6,437 nt of DNA from Gammaproteobacteria bacterium (GTDB lineage: Bacteria; Pseudomonadota; Gammaproteobacteria; Pseudomonadales; JAUIKI01). Below the pieces are notes generated by a model that saw only the letters and a program-made list of their open reading frames with translations, was not told the origin of the DNA and made no database searches. Location: the NCBI GenBank assembly GCA_030430875.1, contig JAUIKI010000086.1:1-6437 (forward strand), in the 5' to 3' direction. This document shows, piece after piece, positions 1 through 6,437 of this stretch (position 1 is its first letter; every line of letters begins with the position of its first letter). Position numbers and translations under genes: made by a program.

Positions 1-3000
1 ACAACAAGAGCAACGTCGTTGCTAGTGGCATTGCAGTTGATATCACAAAAATTGATGGTGCATTAGATGTCACCATCACCAATGAGCAAAATGCAACAAT
101 TGAATCAAATGGTTTACTTGACGGTGTTTCAGCGGCAATACTGCTTGAAGATGATCTGATAAATGGTAATGCTGCCGACGAAGCTAACGAAATAGCTGTT
201 ATCCATAATGACGGACAAATTCTTGCTTCTTTGGATGCCATCAAAGCAATTTCAATCGAAGACTTGACCATTAACAACAGCGAAACTGGCGTAATTTTGG
301 CTGGGGAAGGTATTAACCCAGGTTCAGCCGTTTCTTTATTAGAAACCAATGCTGTTATTAACAACTCCGGTGAGATTCGTGTGCATTTGGATTCAGCAGC
401 AATTGTTTCAGATAGTTCTGATCAGGCCAATGGTATTACTCTTGAAGTGAATAACCAGGGATTAATCCAGTCCATTTTCACAGGTGGCAATGGGATTATG
501 GCTAATGGTTTAGAATCAGTCTTGATTAACAATAGTGTGGATGGCCAGATTTTTGCTAACTCTTTTGCAATTAGTTCAGCACAGGTGCTGAATACTGCAA
601 TCAATAATGATGGCTATATTTCAAGCCAAGATTTTATTGGTGTTTCTGTTTCTGATTCCGGTGTTTTAGCTGGGGATAGTGTGGAAATTAATAATGGAGT
701 TGACGCAACCATCCTAGCTGAAGAGATTGGAATTTTTATCAGTGCTATTGAGAATGTCGTAGATAGTGATGCTGATGATAATACGAATGGTATTTTCAAT
801 GCGGGTTTGATCCAAGCTGGAGACGCCGGAATATCAATAGTTGACGCATTAAATGTTGATATTGCAAGCACGGGTGATATTTTAACAACAAATGACAATG
901 GTGTTGCTGTTTTAGTTGTTGATATTGCTGGAACGGACGATGTATTTAACCTCTTTAATTCTGGTTTGGTTGAGTCGACTGGAGTGGGAAGTCGAGGTGT
1001 TGAAACGTCAGAGGTGAGTCGTGTTTTGATTGATAACCTTGGCATTGTTCGAGCCGAAGATATTGCTATTAACTTGATCGGTTCTCGAATTAATGTAATC
1101 AACAATGATACATCTGGTGAAATTGTTTCTGTTAGCGGCACAACCGCTATCGTATCAACTGGCGATGCAGTTGATACATTCAATCATCATGGTTTCTTGA
1201 AAGGCGACGCTTTGTTTAATGGTGACAATGATGCTGTGAATTTATTCACAGGCATGATCATTGATGCAGACAGCATTATTGATGCTGGAGAAGATGTCGG
1301 TGATGCTGATGTTGATACGCTAACTTTATTGGATGTTGGTGTGGGTGAAGGTTCAACAAACTTTGATCAAATGACTGGTTTTGAGGTCGGTGCTCTTAAC
1401 TCTGGTGATTGGACTGTTGCAGGAACTGGTGTGACAACGTTTGATCAGAGCTTTACCTTAGGTAGTGTCGATGGTGGGATTCTACGCATTGGTGGAGTGA
1501 ATCCAGATTACAATACACTGACTATTAACACGCCTGAATTCAATCATATTGCTTCAGGTAAATTAGTCATTCACCATAATGGAGCTGTGAATCAAGAAAC
1601 TGATGTGTTGGCAATAAGAACAGGTGCTGCCAATCTTGGAGACGGTTCTGAAGTTGAATTGGTCTTAGATCAATCACTGGAATTGAAAATTGGTGATATC
1701 AAGGACTACACTTTCTTAACAGCTGATGCTGGTGTCAACGGTGAGTACTCAATAGTTTCTCCAACCATTAATTCATTCGTAGTTAGTCGAGAGATTATCT
1801 ACGATCCTAATGAGGTGACTGCACGTTACAGCCGAATCGCCTATGAAGATGTTACTGGGTTGAAATATTTTAATCACATTTCAACAGCAGTTCAGTCTTC
1901 TAACATCCTGCAAGCTGGTGTCTACAGTGGTGGTGTGGAATCATTGTTGCTCAGATTGGACGATGAAGGAAACCTTGATACGTATAAAGATATCTTGGCA
2001 TCAGTTGATGGTGAAGCATACTTTGGTTTGAATCGCATGTTGATTCAAGCGAATGATGCCTCAATTGCGGCGATCACTAACCATTTGCGAACGCGTGGTT
2101 TGGCTTGTCCAGAGCGAACCGATCAAACAGTAACCTGCTTTGAAGACAAAGTAACTGGTTGGGTTGATGTAACTTATGGATCTAATGATTTAGATCGTCA
2201 AGAGGAACACTTCCAGTTTGACAACGAAATTACCAGCTTTTCAGCTGGGGTTGATGTTGCACTCTCTGATCGTTTCGAAATAGGTGGAATGGTTAGCTAC
2301 CACGATGTTGAGACAGATATTGCTTCTCCAGGTGGCTTGATGAATGCTGATGCCGATGCACAAATCATTGGTGTTGATGTTTATTTCAGAGACAGTGCTC
2401 CTTTCTCAGACCGTAGCTATGCAGTTGTTGGTCTAGGTTATCATCATGCATCAGACATGGAAATGGATCGTGATTTGTATATCCCAGCGTCAGAAAATCA
2501 AGCAGCAATTTGGGAAAACTTTGAAGGTGATGCTGATGGACGATCTCTTCGTGCCTTTTTAGAGGCAGGTTGGGAAATTCCAGTTGGTAGTATGGAAGCA
2601 GTGCCTTATGTTCGTGCTGATTTCCAACACATTGATGTTGATAATGTCACTGAAAGCTCAACCTCAAATTTGGCACAGCATGTTAACTTAGATGAAGTTA
2701 GCCGTGTTGCTGGTGAGTTTGGTGTGAACTTGCAGGGTATTGTTGAAAATGGTGAAACAACGATGTTGTTTGGCTTGACTCCAAAAGTCAAATATATCTT
2801 CTCTGGAATTGAGCAGGATTTAGAGGTTAATTATGCTCACTTGCCATCAGAGTTCAGCACGCCTAATCAATCTAACGATGACGGTCAATTCACCTACGGT
2901 GTTGGCGGAAAAGTTGGTGTTCGATTCGGCAATGTTGTGTTAGATGCTGAAGCTGATTATATGACTGGCAGTGGTCTTGATGCATGGAATGCTGGTATTA

Positions 3001-3020
3001 AAGCTAGCTTCAATTTCTAA
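1..3020 (+). CDS. Autotransporter (type Va) with beta-helical passenger and C-terminal barrel, 5' partial
   Basis: The reading frame is open from base 3 to the TAA at 3018-3020 (1005 visible residues), so the true start and signal peptide lie upstream of the window; the TTG at 231 is internal. Residues ~22-391 are rungs of the type [VIL]xINNxGxIxAxxxAIxI, typical of beta-helical passengers. Residues ~389-443 carry the Asp/Gly-rich D-x-F-N-x-x-G / VDTLTL pattern common at the end of such passengers. Residues ~456-615 (FEVGALNSGDWTVAGTG onward) resemble the autochaperone segment. A helical linker (~630-700) leads to the barrel (~716-1005), made of alternating beta strands and ending in a terminal Phe (KASFNF), the usual BAM-recognised end. 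The only two cysteines visible, C702 and C712, flank a short loop before the barrel. No protease motif such as GDSGSP is seen, so an adhesin or biofilm-type surface protein is plausible, but the function is inferred only. The family call is firm; the substrate or role is unknown. Confidence 0.93.
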   Translation, partial: NKSNVVASGIAVDITKIDGALDVTITNEQNATIESNGLLDGVSAAILLEDDLINGNAADEANEIAVIHNDGQILASLDAIKAISIEDLTINNSETGVILAGEGINPGSAVSLLETNAVINNSGEIRVHLDSAAIVSDSSDQANGITLEVNNQGLIQSIFTGGNGIMANGLESVLINNSVDGQIFANSFAISSAQVLNTAINNDGYISSQDFIGVSVSDSGVLAGDSVEINNGVDATILAEEIGIFISAIENVVDSDADDNTNGIFNAGLIQAGDAGISIVDALNVDIASTGDILTTNDNGVAVLVVDIAGTDDVFNLFNSGLVESTGVGSRGVETSEVSRVLIDNLGIVRAEDIAINLIGSRINVINNDTSGEIVSVSGTTAIVSTGDAVDTFNHHGFLKGDALFNGDNDAVNLFTGMIIDADSIIDAGEDVGDADVDTLTLLDVGVGEGSTNFDQMTGFEVGALNSGDWTVAGTGVTTFDQSFTLGSVDGGILRIGGVNPDYNTLTINTPEFNHIASGKLVIHHNGAVNQETDVLAIRTGAANLGDGSEVELVLDQSLELKIGDIKDYTFLTADAGVNGEYSIVSPTINSFVVSREIIYDPNEVTARYSRIAYEDVTGLKYFNHISTAVQSSNILQAGVYSGGVESLLLRLDDEGNLDTYKDILASVDGEAYFGLNRMLIQANDASIAAITNHLRTRGLACPERTDQTVTCFEDKVTGWVDVTYGSNDLDRQEEHFQFDNEITSFSAGVDVALSDRFEIGGMVSYHDVETDIASPGGLMNADADAQIIGVDVYFRDSAPFSDRSYAVVGLGYHHASDMEMDRDLYIPASENQAAIWENFEGDADGRSLRAFLEAGWEIPVGSMEAVPYVRADFQHIDVDNVTESSTSNLAQHVNLDEVSRVAGEFGVNLQGIVENGETTMLFGLTPKVKYIFSGIEQDLEVNYAHLPSEFSTPNQSNDDGQFTYGVGGKVGVRFGNVVLDAEADYMTGSGLDAWNAGIKASFNF
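66..1175 (+). repeat. Degenerate beta-helix rung repeats in the autotransporter passenger (~13 copies)
   Basis: About thirteen protein-level repeats of roughly 20-38 residues follow one another in the passenger. Each is built around a core like INNSGEIRVHLDSAAI, INNDGYISSQDFIGVSV or IDNLGIVRAEDIAINLI. The Asn-Asn/Gly turn and the alternating aliphatic residues fit stacked parallel beta-helix coils with asparagine ladders. DNA identity between copies is low (for example attaacaac, atcaataat, gtgaataac), so these are old diverged repeats rather than recent tandem duplications. More copies probably lie upstream of the window. The rung limits are judged by eye. Confidence 0.75.
2148..3017 (+). 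other. Autotransporter beta-barrel translocator domain
   Basis: About 290 residues, the usual size of a 12-strand autotransporter barrel. It starts near VTGWVDVTYGSNDLD and continues with amphipathic strands such as FSAGVDVALSDRFEIGGMVS, YAVVGLGYHHAS, SLRAFLEAGWEIP and VPYVRADFQHI, ending in AWNAGIKASFNF. The strand pairs Gly-x-aromatic/aliphatic and the terminal Phe are the family signature. It would insert in the outer membrane and export the passenger encoded upstream. The domain start is approximate. Confidence 0.88.
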
Positions 3021-3043
3021 AGACTCACAGGTTAGTTTCATAG

Positions 3044-3071
3044 AAAAGGCCCTCAATTGAGGGCCTTTTTT
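3044..3071 (+). terminator. Intrinsic terminator of the autotransporter gene
   Basis: Twenty-four bases after the TAA is a perfect 11-bp stem (AAAAGGCCCTC / GAGGGCCTTTT) with an AATT loop, running into six T's at 3066-3071. This is a textbook Rho-independent terminator. Because the 5' arm begins with AAAA, the opposite strand also has a short T run (TTTTC), so weak termination of minus-strand transcripts arriving from 3686 is possible. Confidence 0.92.
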
Positions 3072-3595
3072 GTTGCTGAAGATTTATAATTTAGGGCAGC
3101 GTTAGATAGCTGAATTCACTTCTCGTTAACTCATTGTTTTAATTGCATGAATTGATTTTTCTGCTGTGGTTAAGTCAGTGATGACAATTTTGTCAAAATA
3201 CAAGTAAAACACTCTCGTAGAATGCCGTTAAATTTGCATAAATGGAATTTGGTTTGATTCCAAAACTCTCTATCCTGTTAATAATGATTGTGCCAATCAG
3301 TAAATTACTCACTGTTATTCATGCAATAGCATTTAAATTCGCTGACATCCAATGCAGAAATCACTTCAAACCATGGAAGTATTGGAGGGGAATGCCAGAT
3401 ATTGGTTTTTTAAGGATGTATAGTAATTCCCCTATAAATCAGAGCAATAAAATAAAAGTTAATTGAAACTTGACCACTATACAATCTGAGACCTTTGTCA
3501 TCCTCAATAATGACAATGCACCAATGAGAGCATCGCTTGAAAGTATCGTTTTATGAAGAAATTACTATAAAAAAACGGTGTTATGCCTGAATTAT

Positions 3596-3632
3596 TTAGT
3601 GTTTAAGATATTTAATCATCCTTAAACACTAA
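3596..3632 (-). repeat. Perfect 12-bp inverted repeat; possible 3' stem-loop of the minus-strand transcript
   Basis: TTAGTGTTTAAG (3596-3607) and CTTAAACACTAA (3621-3632) are exact reverse complements separated by 13 bases. It lies about 54 bp beyond the TAA of the minus-strand fusion gene, where a 3' end would be expected. The stem is AT-rich and no T run follows directly on either strand; on the minus strand the nearest run is seven T's (3575 down to 3569), some 20 bases past the stem. It could therefore be a non-canonical terminator, an RNA-stabilising hairpin or a protein-binding site. The repeat is certain; the role is inferred. Confidence 0.5.
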
Positions 3633-3685
3633 TCATGTTGGGTAAACTTGCTTAAATAGGCTAAATTATCCAGCTTACTTGTGTG

Positions 3686-5590
3686 TTAGCTATCACCATC
3701 ACGTAACGTGCTGACAATGTGATGTAGTTTTTCTGCAGAAATGGCATTTGGCTGCAATGATTCACCTGCTACTACATTGATTTTTGACCAAAAACGCTTA
3801 GGGAGTTTGGCAAATGCAGATTTTTCATGGTGGCTGAAATAGCTTCCCCATAATCCTTTAAGGGCCATGGGTACTACTGGAACAGGAGTTCTGTTGATAA
3901 TTTTTTCTATACCAGGTTTGAATTCACCCATCTCGCCTGTTTTGGTGAGCTTTCCCTCAGGAAAAATGCAAATGATATCACCATCTTCTAATGCCTGAGC
4001 TATTACATCAAATGCTTGTTCATAGGCAACAGGATTTTCATTTTTTGAGGTGATGGGAATAGCTTTTCCAGTTTTGAAAATAAATTTTAAGATAGGAATG
4101 CGGAAAATAGGCTCATACATGACAAATCGAACAGGCCTTCTACATGCACCACCAATAATTAATGCATCAACATAGCTTACATGATTACATACTAATACAG
4201 CTGGACCTTCATCGGGAATATGATCAAGCCCTTGATGTTTAACACGATACATGGTGTGTGTTAGCATCCAGATTAAAAATCGCATCAAAAATTCTGGGAC
4301 AAGTGTGTAAATATAAGCGGCAACTAGAATGTTTAATCCAGCAATAATTAAGAAAAACATTGGAATAGATAAGTTGAATACACTTAAAATGACAATGCCA
4401 AGTAGTGCTGATGCCACTAAAAATAAAGCATTTAGAATATTATTTGCAGCAATGACGCGAGCTAAATATGATTTTTCTGTGCGGCTTTGAATCAGCGCAT
4501 AAAGCGGTACGGTATAAAATCCTCCAAAAAATCCAACGCAAACTAGGTCAATTAGAATGCGCAGGCTACCTCCTGATGCAATGAATTCAGTCCGAGTTAA
4601 TAGCTCAGTTGTTATTGGTAGTGCAAACTGTTGTTGAGCAAAAAACAAATCAATACCAAAAATACTCAGTCCAATGGAACCTAGTGGAACTAATCCCAAT
4701 TCTACTTTGTGTCCTGATAAGCGTTCACAAAGCAATGAGCCTAGGGCAACACCAATTGAGAACATGGCAAGGAGTAATGTCACAACACCTTCGTCAGATT
4801 GCAAATAAATCTTAGTGAAATTTGGAAATTGGGTGAGATAACTTGCGCCTAACATCCAAAACCAAGAAATCCCAAGTACGGATAAAAAAACTGAGCGTTC
4901 TTTGCGAGCAAATTGAATGGATTGCCAGGTTTTTGAGAAAATATTTAAACTAATTTTAATGTTGCTCGCATCAGGTTTTGCAGAGGGAATAAATAAACTA
5001 ATTATCCAACCTAGGAATGCAACGCTAATGATTGTAGCGGTTATCCAAAATGTTTTATTTTCAAGTTGAATTAGTTCCCCTGCCAAAATAGTGCCAAGAA
5101 GAATGGCTACAAACGTTCCCATTTCAACCAGACCATTGCCTCCAACCAGTTCATCTTCACGTAAATGCTGCGGTAGAATTGAATATTTTACTGGCCCGAA
5201 AAAGGTTGATTGAGTGCCCATAAAAAATAAAATAATCAATAAGGCATATAATGATTCAAAATAAAACGCGATTGCTGCTGCAATCATAATGCAAATTTCT
5301 GCGAATTTAATGCGACGTATTAATGAAGATTTTTCATATTTATCTGCAATTTGACCTGCGATGGCAGAAAGAATAAAGAAGGGTAAAATAAATAGTGCAG
5401 CAGCAAGGTTGTTTAGTATGTCTGTATTAAAATTGACGGTTGCATGATAGCTAAATAGAAGCAACAGAGCATTTTTAAAAATATTATCATTAAAAGCCCC
5501 AAAAAACTGTGTCCAAAAGAAAGGAGCAAATTGTTTTTTTCTAAGTAGTTGAAACTGACTTCTAGAGGCTTTATTTTTTTTATCATCCAT
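3686..5590 (-). CDS. LplT-like MFS lysophospholipid carrier fused to a PlsC/Aas-like acyltransferase
   Basis: A 634-residue inner-membrane protein. Residues ~14-432 form a 12-TM MFS domain with the LplT-type opening FFGAFNDNIFKNAL (30-42) and GQIADKYEKSSLIRR (79-93). Residues ~447-634 form a glycerophospholipid acyltransferase domain. Its block I is NHVSYVD with H470 and D475 (HX4D), block III is FPEGKLTKTG (543-552) and block IV is VVPMALKG (572-579). Known family: LplT flips lysophospholipids across the inner membrane and Aas re-acylates them. Inference: this fusion does both steps in one chain. The acyl-ACP synthetase domain that follows PlsC in Aas is absent, so the acyl donor would be ready-made acyl-ACP or acyl-CoA. 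The start is placed at ATG 5590. It has AGAGAG upstream, fits where homologues begin and overlaps the preceding hydrolase gene by 8 bp; an in-frame ATG at 5647 would add 19 residues but has no ribosome site. Some related MFS proteins are annotated only as transporters. Confidence 0.9.
   Translation of the reverse strand: MDDKKNKASRSQFQLLRKKQFAPFFWTQFFGAFNDNIFKNALLLLFSYHATVNFNTDILNNLAAALFILPFFILSAIAGQIADKYEKSSLIRRIKFAEICIMIAAAIAFYFESLYALLIILFFMGTQSTFFGPVKYSILPQHLREDELVGGNGLVEMGTFVAILLGTILAGELIQLENKTFWITATIISVAFLGWIISLFIPSAKPDASNIKISLNIFSKTWQSIQFARKERSVFLSVLGISWFWMLGASYLTQFPNFTKIYLQSDEGVVTLLLAMFSIGVALGSLLCERLSGHKVELGLVPLGSIGLSIFGIDLFFAQQQFALPITTELLTRTEFIASGGSLRILIDLVCVGFFGGFYTVPLYALIQSRTEKSYLARVIAANNILNALFLVASALLGIVILSVFNLSIPMFFLIIAGLNILVAAYIYTLVPEFLMRFLIWMLTHTMYRVKHQGLDHIPDEGPAVLVCNHVSYVDALIIGGACRRPVRFVMYEPIFRIPILKFIFKTGKAIPITSKNENPVAYEQAFDVIAQALEDGDIICIFPEGKLTKTGEMGEFKPGIEKIINRTPVPVVPMALKGLWGSYFSHHEKSAFAKLPKRFWSKINVVAGESLQPNAISAEKLHHIVSTLRDGDS
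3689..4252 (-). other. PlsC/Aas-type acyltransferase domain of the fusion protein
   Basis: The last ~188 residues of the fusion, starting near MYRVKHQGLDHIPDEG. The catalytic His-Asp pair (HVSYVD) is encoded around 4166-4183. Block III reads FPEGKLT rather than the FPEGTR of ordinary PlsC, which is closer to the FPEGRIT of Aas and so favours a lysophospholipid acceptor over lysophosphatidate. The domain is complete and the active-site residues are intact. It should lie on the cytoplasmic side, after the twelfth membrane segment. The specificity is inferred. Confidence 0.82.
5583..5590 (-). other. 8-bp stop/start overlap (ATGGATGA) between hydrolase and fusion genes
   Basis: On the minus strand the bases ATGGATGA hold the ATG of the fusion gene (5590-5588) and, in another frame, the TGA stop of the hydrolase (5585-5583). 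The overlap points to one mRNA and to translational coupling, with ribosomes ending on the hydrolase able to restart on the fusion gene. Confidence 0.7.
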
Positions 5591-6437
5591 TGTTAAGATG
5601 CTCTCTAATGATTGTAAAGACTTCAGCTCGAATCGATTGTGATTCATTAACCAGTTGATGGCGTGCTTCAGGAAGAAAATAAATTAATGGATCATCAAAT
5701 TTAGTTTTTATAATTTCAAGATTGTGGCGCCAGTCAACAGTTAAGTCATTACCACCTTGGATGATAGTAGGTTTAAATTTGCTTTTTGAGGCTGTTTCAA
5801 TTGTTTTAATCCACTGCTTGAGTGCGGAAATCCACACGATAGGAATGTAATGTGGTTGTAGAGGATCGTGGTGCTTTAGGAAATCTAAAAACAATTGATC
5901 ATGGCTATTGTACGAAAATTTACGCTTTACTTTTTTTATAAAAGGCCTTAGTAGATAATAAAGCAGTTTAGTTGATCGCCATTGGAAGGGGCGAACTAGT
6001 GGCGCTAAAAAGATTAGCTGATTGAATGATGATTGCTCTTTATGTGGAGATGGAGCTAACAGATAGTCCATTGTGATTGCTGCGCCAGTGCTTTGCGCTA
6101 TCACTGACAGATTATCAATCCCGTGTTTTTTTAACAGGTCTAAAACGTGAATGAATACCAGCGTATAATCTGAGAAGTTTTTGATGGCAGCAGGTGTGCC
6201 ACTAGATAATCCATGGCCAGGTAAGTCGAATATAACTACAGAGTAATTTGTTTCAAGACAGAATTTAATAATATGCCTAAAAATGCCAACATGATCAAAG
6301 TAGCCATGCATAATGATTATGGTGCCTTTGGGATTTTGCAGTGAAAAATGATGGCAAGCTATATTGAACCCGGATGATTCAATATAGCCAAAATGATGTG
6401 CTAAACCAGAGTGTTGTTTTGAAAAATTAATTTGGTA
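5583..6437 (-). CDS. Alpha/beta hydrolase, monoacylglycerol lipase/lysophospholipase type, 5' partial
   Basis: 284 residues are visible; the frame is open to the window edge, so the true start lies beyond 6437. The ATG at 6311 is internal, because it sits in the first core beta strand (GTIIIMHGYFDHVG), where the HG oxyanion motif must be preceded by more protein. The features match the Hydrolase_4/PldB-like family: HGYFDHVG (44-51), FDLPGHGLSSG (70-80), nucleophile elbow AQSTG with S116, acid D231 in GGNDLTVDW and H260 in EARHQL. The triad Ser-Asp-His is complete. The elbow has Ala where the usual GxSxG has its first Gly. The likely reaction is ester hydrolysis of monoacylglycerol or lysophospholipid, releasing a fatty acid. 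No signal peptide can be judged because the N-terminus is missing. Its overlap with an LplT-PlsC fusion supports a lipid substrate. A different small-ester substrate remains possible. Confidence 0.85.
   Translation of the reverse strand, partial: YQINFSKQHSGLAHHFGYIESSGFNIACHHFSLQNPKGTIIIMHGYFDHVGIFRHIIKFCLETNYSVVIFDLPGHGLSSGTPAAIKNFSDYTLVFIHVLDLLKKHGIDNLSVIAQSTGAAITMDYLLAPSPHKEQSSFNQLIFLAPLVRPFQWRSTKLLYYLLRPFIKKVKRKFSYNSHDQLFLDFLKHHDPLQPHYIPIVWISALKQWIKTIETASKSKFKPTIIQGGNDLTVDWRHNLEIIKTKFDDPLIYFLPEARHQLVNESQSIRAEVFTIIREHLNNG
5601..5606 (-). promoter_or_regulatory. Candidate ribosome binding site AGAGAG for the fusion gene
   Basis: On the minus strand AGAGAG ends 10 bases before the ATG at 5590, inside the end of the hydrolase gene. 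It is a modest, slightly distant Shine-Dalgarno match, but better than anything before the alternative ATG at 5647, where the preceding bases read CAACTGGTTA. It supports the shorter start. Confidence 0.45.

Larger units (their letters stand above)
3021..3685. other. Convergent intergenic region, no convincing gene
   Basis: This AT-rich 665-bp gap lies between the convergent ends of the autotransporter and the lipid gene pair. It contains the terminator at 3044-3071, a small imperfect palindrome TGACAA-TT-TTGTCA at 3182-3195, a 7-A run at 3569-3575 and the 12-bp inverted repeat at 3596-3632. A 74-codon open frame on the + strand (3242-3466) has a hydrophobic N-terminus, but no Shine-Dalgarno sequence precedes its ATG (the bases before it read TTTGCATAA) and I recognise no family in it. 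No tRNA fold, transposase remnant or clear promoter was seen. Confidence 0.6.

Noticed and set aside
231..233. TTG as the start of the autotransporter
   Set aside because: The same frame is open back to base 3 and encodes further beta-helix rungs (such as VTITNEQNATIESN), so the gene continues upstream of the window.
422..604. 60-codon antisense open frame in the passenger
   Set aside because: Shadow of the autotransporter coding frame with no recognisable features.
614..1183. 189-codon open frame antisense to the autotransporter passenger
   Set aside because: Low-complexity Ser/Thr/Ile/Pro composition produced by the antisense of the repeat rungs; no domain and overlaps a secure gene.
2606..2791. 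61-codon antisense open frame in the barrel region
   Set aside because: Shadow of the conserved barrel coding sequence.
3182..3223. Possible promoter with TTGTCA (3190-3195) and TAGAAT (3218-3223), overlapping the palindrome TGACAA-TT-TTGTCA
   Set aside because: The spacing of 22 bases is too long for a sigma-70 promoter and no supported gene follows.
3242..3466. 74-codon open frame in the intergenic region as a real gene
   Set aside because: No ribosome binding site, no recognised family and no clear promoter; kept only as a finding.
3488..3497. GAGACCTTTG, resembling the end of some IS5-group insertion sequences
   Set aside because: Only ten bases, with no matching inverted end, transposase remnant or target duplication nearby.
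4609..4815. 68-codon + strand open frame inside the MFS domain
   Set aside because: Shadow of the minus-strand fusion gene; no family resemblance.
6309..6311. ATG 6311 as the start of the hydrolase
   Set aside because: It falls inside the first conserved core strand, and the frame upstream is open to the window end with family-like sequence.

Overview
The window looks like chromosomal DNA of an AT-leaning Gram-negative proteobacterium. A type V autotransporter and an LplT/Aas-type phospholipid-recycling protein both imply an outer membrane. A gammaproteobacterium is the best guess, but this is inferred from protein style alone and no taxon marker is present. There are no rRNA or tRNA genes, no CRISPR array and no recognisable mobile element.

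Layout: (1) 1-3020, + strand: the C-terminal ~1005 residues of a large autotransporter whose start lies outside the window. It has about 13 beta-helix-like rungs, an Asp-rich passenger end, an autochaperone-like segment, a helical linker and a ~290-residue outer-membrane beta-barrel. A strong intrinsic terminator follows at 3044-3071. (2) 3021-3685: a 665-bp convergent intergenic region with the terminator, a perfect 12-bp inverted repeat and no convincing gene. (3) 3686-5590, - strand: a 634-residue fusion of a 12-TM LplT-like MFS carrier with a PlsC/Aas-like acyltransferase. (4) 5583-6437, - strand: an alpha/beta hydrolase of the monoacylglycerol lipase/lysophospholipase type, cut by the window end and overlapping the fusion gene by 8 bp (ATGGATGA).

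The two minus-strand genes form a translationally overlapping pair. One predicted enzyme removes acyl chains from (lyso)glycerolipids, and the other predicted protein moves and re-acylates lysophospholipids. Together they suggest membrane-lipid turnover or salvage. The autotransporter is a separate, convergent unit.

I do not see a clearly undescribed system here. The most interesting point is the hydrolase plus LplT-PlsC pair lacking the acyl-ACP synthetase domain of the classical Aas pathway. Three apparent starts need correction: TTG 231 and ATG 6311 are internal to genes that run off the window, and ATG 5647 is probably upstream of the real start at 5590.
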